Source: Bombus terrestris (taxonomy: Eukaryota; Arthropoda; Insecta; Hymenoptera; Apidae). From it: a DNA stretch of 64,000 nucleotides. The notes beneath the pieces are model-generated. The model made no database searches, was not told the origin of the DNA, and saw nothing but the letters and a program-made list of their open reading frames with translations. The stretch is taken from NCBI RefSeq assembly GCF_910591885.1, contig NW_025963557.1, forward strand, positions 1,116,001 to 1,180,000, in the 5' to 3' direction. This document shows, piece after piece, positions 27,857-41,453 of the stretch (its first letter is position 1; the number at the start of each line of letters is the position of its first letter). The position numbers were made by a program, and so were the translations under genes.

Positions 27857-28606
27857 AGCGTATGACGTTATGTATTATTACGATATAACGTATGACGCCA
27901 TGCAGTATTAGGTTATAACGTATGACGTCATGTAATATTACGTTATAACGTATGGCGTTATGTAGTATTACGATATAACGTATGACGTCATGTGGTATTA
28001 CGTTATTGCTAATAACGGTATATTGTGTTACTTTATGACGTATGACGTCATGTAGTATTACGTCATGACGTGTGACTTTATGAAATATTACGTTATTCCG
28101 TATAACGTTATATAGTGTTACTTTATGAAGTATGACGTTATGTTGTATTACGTTATAACGTATGCCGTCATGTAGTATTAGGATATAACTTATTACGTTA
28201 CGTAATATTACGTTATTACGACTAACATTATAAAGTGATACTTTATAACGTATGACCTTATGTTGTGTTACGTTATAACATATGACGTCATGTAGTAATA
28301 CGATATAACGTACAACGTTGCATAGAATTACGATATAACGCACAACGTTATGTCGTATTAGGTTATAACGTATCATGTCATGTAGTATTACGTTATAACG
28401 TATGACGTTATGGAGTATTACGATATAACGTAATACGTTATGCAGTATTGGGATATAACGTATGACGTCATGTAGTTTTGCGTTATAACGTATGACGTTA
28501 CGCAGTATTACGTTATAACGTATGATGTTATGGAGTATTACGCTATAACGTATGACGTCATGTGGTATTGCTTTATTACGAATAACATTATATTGTGTTA
28601 CTTTAT

Positions 28607-28620
28607 GTAGTATGACTTAT
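28607..28620. repeat. 14-bp partial monomer 13
   Basis: The CATTACGGTAT monomer is followed by the rare TTCGAGTAACG. Confidence 0.97.
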
Positions 28621-28740
28621 GTAGTATGACGTGATGTAGTATTACTTTATAATGTATGACGTTATGTAGCATTACGGTATTTCGAGTAACGTTGTATTGT
28701 GTTACTTTATAACGTATGACGTTATGTAGTGTTACGTTAT

Positions 28741-28770
28741 AACGTATGACGTCATGTAGTATTACGTTAT
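28741..28770. repeat. Representative consensus monomer
   Basis: This 30-bp monomer matches the consensus exactly and is followed in phase by a second monomer differing only at its end. It contains three ACGT cores when read with its neighbour, a TTATAA centre at the monomer junction and a GACGTC centre. It is a convenient reference for describing variants. The commonest changes elsewhere are C to T just after GACGT, changes in the GTAG tetramer (GTGG, GTAT, GCAG, GGAG, TTGT), and changes in the CGTT before the junction (CGAT, CTTT, GGTT). Confidence 0.95.
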
Positions 28771-28776
28771 AACGTA
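28763..28776. other. 14-bp perfect palindrome of the monomer junction
   Basis: TACGTTATAACGTA is its own reverse complement and spans the junction of two consensus monomers. It has two ACGT cores around a TTATAA centre. Variants that change CGTT to CGAT or CTTT break it, so it is intact in only part of the array. Confidence 0.9.
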
Positions 28777-28785
28777 TGACGTCAT
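28776..28785. other. CRE-like 10-bp palindrome in the monomer
   Basis: ATGACGTCAT is a perfect palindrome containing TGACGTCA, the established binding site of CREB/ATF-type bZIP proteins and, through its TGACG half, of plant TGA factors. It shares one base with the junction palindrome. Many monomers carry ATGACGTTAT instead, which keeps TGACG but loses symmetry. Binding in this genome is only inference. Confidence 0.85.
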
Positions 28786-29100
28786 GTAGTATTACGATAT
28801 AACGTATGACGTTATGTATTATTACGATATAGCGTACAACGTTATATAGAATTACGATATAACGCAAAACGTTATGTCGTATTACGTTATAACGTATCAT
28901 GTCATGTAGTATTACGTTATAACGTATGACGTTATGGAGTATTACGATATAACGTAATACGTTATGCAGTATTGGGTTATAACGTATGACGTCATGTAGT
29001 TTTGCGTTATAACGTATCACGTTACGACGTATTACGTTATAACGTATGATGTTATGGAGTATTACGTTATAACGTATGACGTCGTGTAGTATTACGTTAT

Positions 29101-29315
29101 AACGTATGACGTTATGTTCTATTACGATATAACGTATGACGTTATGTATTATTACGATATAACGTATGACGTTCTGTAGTATTAGGTTATAACGTATGAC
29201 GTAATGTTGTTTCACGTTATAACGTATGACGTTATGTAGTATTACGTTATTACGAATAACGTTATATTGTGTTTCCTTTATAACGTATGACATTTTGTTG
29301 TATTACGTTATAACG
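29101..29315. repeat. 215-bp duplicated piece, copy 2
   Basis: Partner of 27,136-27,350. After about 29,315 the match is lost; a GTATGTCGTTATGGAG monomer then reappears at an offset of 2,145 bp, so six extra monomers lie between. Confidence 0.88.
29251..29281. repeat. 31-bp monomer (GTTTCCTTTAT subtype)
   Basis: Homologue of 27,286 at 1,965 bp. Confidence 0.93.
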
Positions 29316-30841
29316 TATAAAGACATGTAGTATTACGTTGTAACATATGACGTCATGTAGTATTACGTTATAACTTATGCCGTCATGTAGTATTACGTTA
29401 TAACATATGACGTCATGTAGTATTACGATATAACGTACAACGTTATATAGAATGACGATATAACGCACAACGTTATGTCGTATTACGTTATAACGTATCA
29501 TGTCATGTAGTATTACGTTATAACGTATGTCGTTATGGAGTATTACATTATAACGTATGACGTCATGTGGTATTACGTTATTACGAATATCGTATTAATG
29601 TGTTACTTTATGACGTACGACGTCATGTAGTATTACTTCATGACGTATGACGTCATGTAGTATTACGTTATAACATATGAAGTCATGTAGTATTACGATA
29701 TAACGTACAACGTTGCATAGAATTACGATATAACGCACAACGTTGTGTCGTATTACGTTATAACGTATCATGTCATGTAGTATTACGTTATAACGTATGA
29801 CGTTATGGAGTATTACGTTATAACGTATGACGTCATGTGGTATTACTTTACTACGAAGAACGTTATATTTTGTTACTTTATAACGTATGGCGTTATGTAG
29901 TGTTACGTTATAACGTATGACGTCGTGTAGTATTACGTTATAACGTATGACGTTATGGAGCACTACGTTATAACGTATGACGTCATGTGGTATTACGTTA
30001 TTACGAATATCGTAATATTGTGTTACGTTATAACGTATGACGTCGTGTAGTATTACGTTATAACGTATGACGTTATGGAGCACTACGTTATAACGTATGA
30101 CGCCATGCAGTATTAGGTTATAACGTATGACGTCATGTAATATTACGTTATAACGTATGGCGTTATGTAGTATTACGATATAACGTATGACGTCATGTGG
30201 TATTACGTTATTGCTTATAACGGTATATTGTGTTACTTTATGACGTATGACGTCATGTAGTATTACGTCATAACGTGAGACTTTATGAAATATTACGTTA
30301 TTCCGTATAACGTTATATAGTGTTACTTTATGAAGCATGACGTTATGTTGTATTACGTTATAACGTATGCCGTCATGTAGAATTAGGATATAACTTATTA
30401 CGTTATGTAGTATTACGTTATTACGACTAACATTATATAGTGATACTTTATAACGTATGACCTTATTTTGTGTTACGTTATAACATATGACGTCATGTAG
30501 TATTACGGTATAACGTACAACGTTGCATAGAATTACGATATAACGCACAACGTTATGTCGTATTACGTTATAACGTATCATGTCATGTAGTATTACGTTA
30601 TAACGTATGACGTTATGGAGTATTACGATATAACGTAATACGTTATGCAGTATTGGGTTATAACGTATGACGTCATGTAGTTTTGCGTTATAACGTATGA
30701 CGTTACGCAGTATTACGTTATAACGTATGATGTTATGGAGTATTACGTTATAACGTATTATGTTCTGGAGTATTACGTTATAACGTATGACGTCATGTTG
30801 TATTACGATATTACGAATAACGTTATATTGTGTTACTTTAT

Positions 30842-30855
30842 GTAGTATGACTTAT
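30842..30855. repeat. 14-bp partial monomer 14
   Basis: Follower ends TTACCTTAT and the usual GTAGCATTACGG monomer is replaced by GTAGTGTTGCG. Homologue at 34,064. Confidence 0.97.
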
Positions 30856-31245
30856 GTAGTATGACGTGATGTAGTATTACCTTATAATGTATGACGTTAT
30901 GTAGTGTTGCGTTATAACGTATGACGTCGTGTAGTATTACATTATAACATATGACGTCATGTACTATTACGATATAACGTACAACGTTATATAGAATTAC
31001 GATATAACGCACAACGTTATGTCGTATTACGTTATAACGTATCATGTCATGTAGTATTACGTTATAACGTATGACGGTATGAAGTATTACGTTATTCCGT
31101 ATAACGTTATATAGTGTTACTTTATGAAGTATGACGCCATGTAGTATTACGTTATAACATATGACGTCATGTAGTATTAAGATATAACGTATGACGTCAT
31201 GTGGTATTACGTTATTACGAATAACGTTATATTGTGTTACTTTAT

Positions 31246-31259
31246 GTAGTATGACTTAT
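31246..31259. repeat. 14-bp partial monomer 15
   Basis: 404 bp after the previous copy. TTACCTTAT follower subtype. Homologue at 34,468. Confidence 0.97.
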
Positions 31260-32129
31260 GTAGTATGACGTGATGTAGTATTACCTTATAATGTATGACG
31301 TTATGTAGTATTACGTTATAACGTATGACGTTACGCAGTATTACGTTATAACGTATGATGTTATGGAGTATTACGTTATAAAGTATGACGTCATGTGGTA
31401 TTACTTTACTACGAAAAACGTTATATTGTGTTACTTTATAACGTATGGCGTTATGTAGTGTTACGTTATAACGTATGACGTCGTGTAGTATTAGGTTATA
31501 ACGTATGACGTTATGTATTATTACGATACAACGTATGACGTTATGTATTATTACGATATAACGTACTACGTTATATAGAATTACGATATAACGCACAACG
31601 TTATGTCGTATTACGTTATAACGTATCATGTAATGTAGTATTACGTTATAAAGTATGACGTTATGGAGTATTACGTTATAACGTATGAGGTCATGTGGTA
31701 TTACGTTATCACGAATATCGTAATATTGTGTTACTTTATGACGTATGACGTCATGTAGTATTACTTTATGACGTATGACGTCATGTAGTACTACGTTATA
31801 ACATATGACGTCATGTAGTATTACGATATAACGTACAACGTTGCATAGAATTACGATATAACGCACAACGTTATGTCGTATTAGGTTATAACGTATCATG
31901 TCATGTAGTATTACGTTATAACTTATGACGTTATGGAGTATTACGATATAACGTAATACGTTATGCAGTATTGGGTTATAACGTATGACGTCATGTAGTT
32001 TTGAGTTATAACGTATGACGTTACGCAGTATTACGTTATAACGTATGATGTTATGGAGTATTACGTTATAACGTATGACGTCATGTGGTATTGCTTTATT
32101 ACGAATAACATTATATTGTGTTACTTTAT

Positions 32130-32143
32130 GTAGTATGACTTAT
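32130..32143. repeat. 14-bp partial monomer 16
   Basis: The next GTAGCATTACGG monomer begins GATGTATG where homologues have AATGTATG. Confidence 0.97.
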
Positions 32144-34063
32144 GTAGTATGACGTGATGTAGTATTACTTTATGATGTATGACGTTATGTAGCATTACGG
32201 TATTACGAGTAACGTTGTATTGTGTTACTTTATAACGTATGACGTTATGTAGTGTTACGTTATAACGTATGACGTTATGTATTATTACGATATAACGTAT
32301 GACGTTATGTATTATTACGATATAACGTACTACGTTATATAGAATTACGATATAACGCACAACGTTATGTCGTATTACGTTATAACGTATCATGTAATGT
32401 AGTATTACGTTATAAAGTATGACGTTATGGAGTATTACGTTATAACGTATGAGGTCATGTGGTATTACGTTATCACGAATATCGTAATATTGTGTTACTT
32501 TATGACGTATGACGTCATGTAGTATTACTTTATGACGTATGACGTCATGTAGTACTACGTTATAACATATGACGTCATGTAGTATTACGATATAACGTAC
32601 AACGTTGCATAGAATTACGATATAACGCACAACGTTATGTCGTATTAGGTTATAACGTATCATGTCATGTAGTATTACGTTATTACGAATAACGTTATAT
32701 TGTGTTACTTTATATCGTATGACGTCATGTAGTAGTACGTTATAACGTATGGCGATATGTAGTATTACGATATAACGTATGACGTCATGTGGTATTACGT
32801 TATTGCGAATAACGTTTTATTGTGTTACTTTATGACGTATGACGTCATGTAGTATTACTTCATGACGTATGACGTCATGTAGTATTACGTTATAACATAT
32901 GACGTCATGTAGTATTACGATATAACGTACAACGTTGCATAGAATTACGATATAACGCACAACGTTATGTCGTATTACGTTATAACGTATCATGTCATGT
33001 AGTATTACGTTATAACGTATGACGTTATGGAGTATTACGTTATAACGTATGACGTCATGTGGTATTACTTTACTACGAAGAACGTTATATTTTGTTACTT
33101 TATAACGTATGGCGTTATGTAGTGTTACGTTATAACGTATGACGTCGTGTAGTATTACGTTATAACGTATGACGTTATGGAGCACTACGTTATAACGTAT
33201 GACGTCATGTGGTATTACGTTATTACGAATATCGTAATATTGTGTTACGTTATAACGTATGACGTCGTGTAGTATTACGTTATAACGTATGACGTTATGG
33301 AGCACTACGTTATAACGTATGACGCCATGCAGTATTAGGTTATAACGTATGACGTCATGTAATATTACGTTATAACGTATGGCGTTATGTAGTATTACGA
33401 TATAACGTATGACGTCATGTGGTATTACGTTATTGCTTATAACGGTATATTGTGTTACTTTATGACGTATGACGTCATGTAGTATTACGTCATAACGTGA
33501 GACTTTATGAAATATTACGTTATTCCGTATAACGTTATATAGTGTTACTTTATGAAGCATGACGTTATGTTGTATTACGTTATAACGTATGCCGTCATGT
33601 AGAATTAGGATATAACTTATTACGTTATGTAGTATTACGTTATTACGACTAACATTATATAGTGATACTTTATAACGTATGACCTTATTTTGTGTTACGT
33701 TATAACATATGACGTCATGTAGTATTACGGTATAACGTACAACGTTGCATAGAATTACGATATAACGCACAACGTTATGTCGTATTACGTTATAACGTAT
33801 CATGTCATGTAGTATTACGTTATAACGTATGACGTTATGGAGTATTACGATATAACGTAATACGTTATGCAGTATTGGGTTATAACGTATGACGTCATGT
33901 AGTTTTGCGTTATAACGTATGACGTTACGCAGTATTACGTTATAACGTATGATGTTATGGAGTATTACGTTATAACGTATTATGTTCTGGAGTATTACGT
34001 TATAACGTATGACGTCATGTTGTATTACGATATTACGAATAACGTTATATTGTGTTACTTTAT

Positions 34064-34077
34064 GTAGTATGACTTAT
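34064..34077. repeat. 14-bp partial monomer 17
   Basis: Homologue of the 30,842 copy at 3,222 bp. Confidence 0.97.
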
Positions 34078-34467
34078 GTAGTATGACGTGATGTAGTATT
34101 ACCTTATAATGTATGACGTTATGTAGTGTTGCGTTATAACGTATGACGTCGTGTAGTATTACATTATAACATATGACGTCATGTACTATTACGATATAAC
34201 GTACAACGTTATATAGAATTACGATATAACGCACAACGTTATGTCGTATTACGTTATAACGTATCATGTCATGTAGTATTACGTTATAACGTATGACGGT
34301 ATGAAGTATTACGTTATTCCGTATAACGTTATATAGTGTTACTTTATGAAGTATGACGCCATGTAGTATTACGTTATAACATATGACGTCATGTAGTATT
34401 AAGATATAACGTATGACGTCATGTGGTATTACGTTATTACGAATAACGTTATATTGTGTTACTTTAT

Positions 34468-34481
34468 GTAGTATGACTTAT
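34468..34481. repeat. 14-bp partial monomer 18
   Basis: Homologue of the 31,246 copy. Starts the frame-free 3.1-kb gap that holds the 7/8-monomer region. Confidence 0.97.
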
Positions 34482-35700
34482 GTAGTATGACGTGATGTAG
34501 TATTACCTTATAATGTATGACGTTATGTAGTGTTACGTTATAACGTATGACGTCGTGTAGTATTACATTATAACATATGACGTCATGTACTATTACGATA
34601 TAACGTACAACGTTATATAGAATTACGATATAACGCACAACGTTATGTCGTATTACGTTATAACGTATCATGTCATGTAGTATTACGTTATAACGTATGA
34701 CGTTACGACGTATTACGTTATAACGTATGATGTTATGGAGTATTACGTTATAACGTATTATGTTCTGGAGTATTACGTTATAACGTATGACATCATGTGG
34801 TATTACTTTACTACGAATAACGTTATATTGTGTTACTTTATAACGTATGGCGTTATGTAGTGTTACGTTATATCGTATGACGTCGTGTAGTATTACGTTA
34901 TAACGTATGACGTTATGTATTATTACGATATAAAGTAATACGTTATGCAGTGTTAGGTTATAACGTATGACGTCATGTAGTTTTGCGTTATAACGTATGA
35001 CGTTACGCAGTATTACGTTACAACGTATGATGTTATGGAGTATTACGTTATAACGTATGACGTCATGTGGTATTACTTTACTACGAATAACGTTATATTG
35101 CGTTACTTCATAACGTATGGCGTTATGTAGTGTTACGTTATAACGTATGACGTCGTGTAGTATTACGTTATAACGTATGACGTTATGTATTATTACGATA
35201 TAACGTAATACGTTATGCAGAATTAGGTTATAACGTATGACGTTATGGAGTATTACGTTATAACGTATGACGTCATGTGGTATTACTTTACTACGAATAA
35301 CGTAATATTGTGTTACTTTATAACGTATGGCGTTATGTAGTGTTACGTTATAAAGTATGACGTCGTGTAGTATTACGTTATAACGTATGACGTTATGTAT
35401 TATTACGATATAACGAAATACGTTATGCAATATTAGGTTATAACGTATGACGTTACGCAGTATTACGTTATAACGTATGATGTTATGGAGTATTACGTTA
35501 TAACGTATGCCGTCATGTAGTATTACGTTATAACATATGACGTCATGTACTATTACGATATAACGTACAACGTTATATAGAATTACGATATAACGAACAA
35601 CGTTATGTCGTATTACGTTATAACGTATCATGTCATGTAGTATTACGTTACAACGTATGACGTTACGCAGTATTACGTTATAACGTATGATGTTATGGAG

Positions 35701-36150
35701 TATTACGTTATAACGTATGACGTCATGTGGTATTACTTTACTACGAATAACGTTATATTGTGTTACTTTATAACGTATGGCGTTATGTAGTGTTACGTTA
35801 TAACGTATGATGTTATGGAGTATTACGTTATAACGTATGACGTTATGTATTATTACGATATAACGTAATACGTTATGCAGAATTAGGTTATAACGTATGA
35901 CGTTATGTAGTATTACGTTATAACGTATGACGTCATGTGGTATTACTTTACTACGAATAACGTTATATTGTGTTACTTTATAACGTATGGCGTTATGTAG
36001 TGTTACGTTATAACGTATGACGTCGTGTAGTATTACGTTATAACGTATGACGTTATGTATTATTACGATATAACGTAATACGTTATGCAATATTAGGTTA
36101 TAACGTATGACGTTACGCAGTATTACGTTATAACGTATGATGTTATGGAG
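35701..36150. repeat. 450-bp tandem pair, copy 1
   Basis: Fifteen monomers, repeated directly at 36,151 with few differences such as ATGTGGTATTAC here against ATGTGGCATTAC in copy 2. Confidence 0.92.
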
Positions 36151-36600
36151 TATTACGTTATAACGTATGACGTCATGTGGCATTACTTTACTACGAATAA
36201 CGTTATATTGTGTTACTTTATAACGTATGGCGTTATGTAGTGTTACGTTATAACGTATGATGTTATGGAGTATTACGTTATAACGTATGACGTTATGTAT
36301 TATTACGATATAACGTAATACGTTATGCAGAATTAGGTTATAACGTATGACGTTATGGAGTATTACGTTATAACGTATGACGTCATGTGGTATTACTTTA
36401 CTACGAATAACGTTATATTGTGTTACTTTATAACGTATGGCGTTATGTAGTGTTACGTTATAACGTATGACGTCGTGTAGTATTACGTTATAACGTATGA
36501 CGTTATGTATTATTACGATATAACGTAATACGTTATGCAATATTAGGTTATAACGTATGACGTTACGCAGTATTACGTTATAACGTATGATGTTATGGAG
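36151..36600. repeat. 450-bp tandem pair, copy 2
   Basis: Direct repeat of 35,701-36,150. From 36,601 the sequence instead matches 35,491 onward, marking an exchange boundary. Confidence 0.92.
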
Positions 36601-37098
36601 TATTACGTTATAACGTATGCCGTCATGTAGTATTACGTTATAACATATGACGTCATGTACTATTACGATATAACGTACAACGTTATATAGAATTACGATA
36701 TAACGCACAACGTTATATCGTATTACGTTATAACGTATCATGTAATGTAGTATTACGTTACAACGTATGACGTTACGCAGTATTACGTTATAACGTATGA
36801 TGTTATGGAGTATTACGTTATAACGTATGACGTCATGTGGTATTACTTTACTACGAATAACGTTATATTGTGTTACTTTATAACGTATGGCGTTATGTAG
36901 TGTTACGTTATAACGTATGACGTCGTGTAGTATTAGGTTATAACGTATGACGTTATGTATTATTACGATACAACGTATGACGTTATGTATTATTACGATA
37001 TAACGTACTACGTTATATAGAATTACGATATAACGCACAACGTTATGTCGTATTACGTTATAACGTATCATGTAATGTAGTATTACGTTATAAAGTAT

Positions 37099-39628
37099 GA
37101 CGTTATGGAGTATTACGTTATAACGTATGAGGTCATGTGGTATTACGTTATCACGAATATCGTAATATTGTGTTACTTTATGACGTATGACGTCATGTAG
37201 TATCACTTTATGACGTATGACGTCATGTAGTACTACGTTATAACATATGACGTCATGTAGTATTACGATATAACGTACAACGTTGCATAGAATTACGATA
37301 TAACGCACAACGTTATGTCGTATTAGGTTATAACGTATCATGTCATGTAGTATTACGTTATAACTTATGACGTTATGGAGTATTACGATATAACGTAATA
37401 CGTTATGCAGTATTGGGTTATAACGTATGACGTCATGTAGTTTTGAGTTATAACGTATGACGTTACGCAGTATTACGTTATAACGTATGATGTTATGGAG
37501 TATTACGTTATAACGTATGACGTCATGTGGTATTGCTTTATTACGAATAACATTATATTGTGTTACTTTATGTAGTATGACTTATGTAGTATGACGTGAT
37601 GTAGTATTACTTTATAATGTATGACGTTATGTAGCATTACGGTATTACGAGTAACGTTGTATTGTGTTACTTTATAACGTATGACGTTATGTAGTGTTAC
37701 GTTATAACGTATGACGTTATGTATTATTACGATATAACGTATGACGTTATGTATTATTACGATATAACGTACTACGTTATATAGAATTACGATATAACGC
37801 ACAACGTTATGTCGTATTACGTTATAACGTATCATGTAATGTAGTATTACGTTATAAAGTATGACGTGATGGAGTATTACGTTATAACGTATGAGGTCAT
37901 GTGGTATTACGTTATCACGAATATCGTAATATTGTGTTACTTTATGACGTATGACGTCATGTAGTATTACTTTATGACGTATGACGTCATGTAGTACTAC
38001 GTTATAACATATGACGTCATGTAGTATTACGATATAACGTACAACGTTGCATAGAATTACGATATAACGCACAACGTTATGTCGTATTAGGTTATAACGT
38101 ATCATGTCATGTAGTATTACGTTATTACGAATAACGTTATATTGTGTTACTTTATATCGTATGACGTCATGTAGTATTACGTTATAACGTATGGCGTTAT
38201 GTAGTATTACGATATAACGTATGACGTCATGTGGTATTACGTTATTACGAATAACGTTATATTGTGTTACTTTATATCGTATGATGTCATCTAGTATTAC
38301 GTTATAACGTATGACGGTATGCAGTATTAGGCTATAACGTATGACGTTATGCATTTTTACGATATAACGTATGACGCTATGCAGTATTAGGTTATAACGT
38401 ATGACGTCATGTAGCATTACTTTATAACGTATGACGTCATGTAGCATTACGTTATAACGTATGGCGTTATGTAGTATTACTATATAACGTATGACGTCAT
38501 GTGGTATTACGTTATTGCTAATAACGGTATATTGTGCTACTTTATGACGTATTACGTCATGTAGTATTACGTCATAACGTATGACGGTATGAAATATTAC
38601 GCTATTCCGTATAACGTTATATAGTCTTACTTAATGAAGTATGACGTTATGTTGTATTACGTTATAACGTATGCCGTCATGTAGTATTAGGATATAACTT
38701 ATTACGTTATGTAGTATTACGTTATTACGAATAACATTATATAGTGATACTTTATAACGTATGACCTTATGTTGTGTTGCGTTATAACATATGACGTCAT
38801 GTAGTATTACGTTATTACGAATATCGTTACATTGTGATACTTTATAACGTATGACGTCATGTAGTAGTACGTTATAACGTATGGCGATATGTAGTATTAC
38901 GATATAACGTATGACGTCATGTGGTATTACGTTATTGCGAATAACGTTTTATTGTGTTACTTTATGACGTATGACGTCATGTAGTATTACGTTACAACGT
39001 ATGACGGTATGTAATATAACGTTATTCCGTACAACGTTATATAGTGTTACTTTATGAAGTATGACGTTATGTTGTATTACGTTATAACGTATGACGTCAT
39101 GTAGCATTAGGATATAACTTATTACGTTATGTAGTATTACGTTATTACGAATAACGTTATATAGTGATACTTTATAACGTATGACCTTATGTTGTGTTAC
39201 GTTATAACGTATGACGTCATGTAGTATTACGATATAACGTACTACGTTATATAGAATTACGATATAACGCACAACGTTATGTCGTATTACCTTATAACGT
39301 ATCATGTCATGTAGTTTTGCGTTATAACGTATGACGTTACGCAGTATTACGTTATAACGTATGATGTTATGGAGTATTACGTTATAACGTATGACGTTAT
39401 GTATTATTACGATATAGCGTACAACGTTATATAGAATTACGATATACCGCACAACGTTATGTCGTATTACGTTATAACGTATGAGGTCATGTTGTATTAC
39501 GTTATCACGAATATCGTAATATTGTGTTACTTTATGACGTATGACGTCATGTAGTATTACTTTATGACGTATGACGTCATGTAGTATTACGTTATAACAT
39601 ATGACGTCATGTAGTATTACGTTATAAC
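37099..39628. repeat. Duplicated segment, copy 2 (partner 23.2-25.7 kb)
   Basis: Homologue of 23,215-25,714. It carries one additional GTAGCATTACTTTAT monomer near 38.43 kb. Its right edge meets the long duplicated segment within a few tens of bases. Confidence 0.9.
37572..37585. repeat. 14-bp partial monomer 19
   Basis: Homologue of the 23,688 copy at 13,884 bp. Confidence 0.97.
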
Positions 39629-40735
39629 GTATGATGTTATGGAGTATTACGTTATAACGTATGACGTTATGTATTATTACGATATAGCGTACTACGCTAT
39701 ATAGAATTACGATATAACGCACAACGTTATGTCGTATTACGTTATAACGTATGAGGTCATGTTGTATTACGTTATCACGAATATCGTAATATTGTGTTAC
39801 TTTATGACGTATGACGTCATGTAGTATTACTTTATGACGTATGACGTCATGTAGTATTACGTTATAACATATGACGTCATGTAGTATTACGATATAACGT
39901 ACAACGTTGCATAGAATTACGATATAACGCACAACGTTATGTCGTATTACGTTATAACGTATCATGTCATGTAGTATTACGTTATAACGTATGACGTCAT
40001 GGAGTATTACGTTATAACGTATGAGGTCATGTGGTATTACGTTATTACGAATATCGTAATGTTGTGTTACTTTATGAGGTATGACGTCATGTAGTATTAC
40101 GTTATTACGAATATCGTAATATTGTGTTACGTTATAACGTATGACGTCGTGTAGTATTACGTTATAACGTATGACGTTACGCAGTATTACGTTATAACGT
40201 ATGATGTTATGTAGTATTACGTTATAAAGTATGACGTTATGGAGTATTACGTTATAACGTATGAGGTCATGTGATATTACGTTATCACGAATATCGTAAT
40301 ATTGTGTTACTTTATGACGTATGACGTCATGTAGTATTACGTTATAACATATAACGTCATGTAGTATTACGATATAACGCACAACGTTGCATAGAATTAC
40401 GATATAACGCACAACGTTATGTCGTATTACGTTATAACGTATCATGTCATGTAGTATTACGTTATAACGTATGACGTCATGTGGTATTACGTTATTGCGA
40501 ATAACGTTTTATTGTGTTACTTTATGACGTATGACGTCATGTAGTATTACGTTATAACGTATGACGGTATGTAATATTACGTTATTCCGTATAACGTTAT
40601 ATAGTGTTACTTTATGAAGTATGACGTTATGTTGTATTACGTTATAACGTTTGACGTTATGGGGCATTTCGTTATAACGTATGACGTCATGTGGTATTAC
40701 GTTATTACGAATAACGTTATATTGTGTTACTTTAT

Positions 40736-40749
40736 GTAGTATGACTTAT
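40736..40749. repeat. 14-bp partial monomer 20
   Basis: Homologue of the 7,763 copy at 32,973 bp. Confidence 0.97.
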
Positions 40750-41439
40750 GTAGTATGACGTGATGTATTATTACTTTATAATGTATGACCTTATGTAGCA
40801 TTACGGTATTACGAATGACGTTGTATTGTGTTACTTTATAACGTATGACGTTATTTAGTGTTACGTTATAATGTATGACGTCGTGTAGTATTACGTTATA
40901 ACGTATGACGTTATGTATTATTACGATATAACGTAATACGTTATGCAGTATTGGGTTATAACGTATGACGTCATGTAGTTTTGCGTTATAACGTATGACG
41001 TTACGCAGTATTACGTTATAACGTATGATGTTATGGAGTATTACAATATAACGTATGACGTTATGTATTATTAAGAAATAGCGTACAACGTTATATAGAA
41101 TTACGATATAACGCACAACGTTATGTCGTATTACGTTATAACGTATGAGGTCATGTGGTATTACGTTATTACGAATATCGTAATATTGTGTTACTTCATG
41201 AGGTATGACGTCATGTAGTATTACTTTATGACATATGACGTCATGTAGTATTACTTTATGACGTATGACGTCATGTAGCATTAGGATATAACTTATTACG
41301 TTATGTAGTATTACGTTATTACGAATAACGTTACATAGTGATACTTTATAACGTATGACCTTATGTTGTGTTATGTTATAACGTATGACGTCATGTGGTA
41401 TTACGTTATTACGAATAACGTTATATTGTGTTACTTTAT

Positions 41440-41453
41440 GTAGTATGACTTAT
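41440..41453. repeat. 14-bp partial monomer 21
   Basis: Homologue of the 8,467 copy, with the GCAG follower. Confidence 0.97.

Larger units (their letters stand above)
29605..31308. repeat. Duplication with 3,222-bp spacing, copy 1
   Basis: Matches 32,827-34,530 with few differences, mostly at the left end (TGACGTACGACG, ATGAAGTCATG and ACGTTGTGTCG here). The spacing of 3,222 bp equals 106 monomers plus three 14-bp partials. Confidence 0.92.
32827..34530. repeat. Duplication with 3,222-bp spacing, copy 2
   Basis: Partner of 29,605-31,308. The match ends just after the partial at 34,468. Beyond it the sequence passes into the 7/8-monomer region, whereas copy 1 continues into sequence matching 36.7-38.1 kb. 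Confidence 0.92.
34801..36870. repeat. Region of alternating 7- and 8-monomer units
   Basis: The landmark CTTTACTACGAATAACG recurs at 34,805 and then at spacings of 270, 210, 450, 210, 240, 210 and 450 bp. A clean 15-monomer (450-bp) tandem pair lies at 35,701-36,150 and 36,151-36,600. A 1,110-bp-spaced match links 35.49 and 36.60 kb. No 14-bp partial or indel lies here, so the minus-strand frame stays open from 37,341 down to 34,459. Confidence 0.88.
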
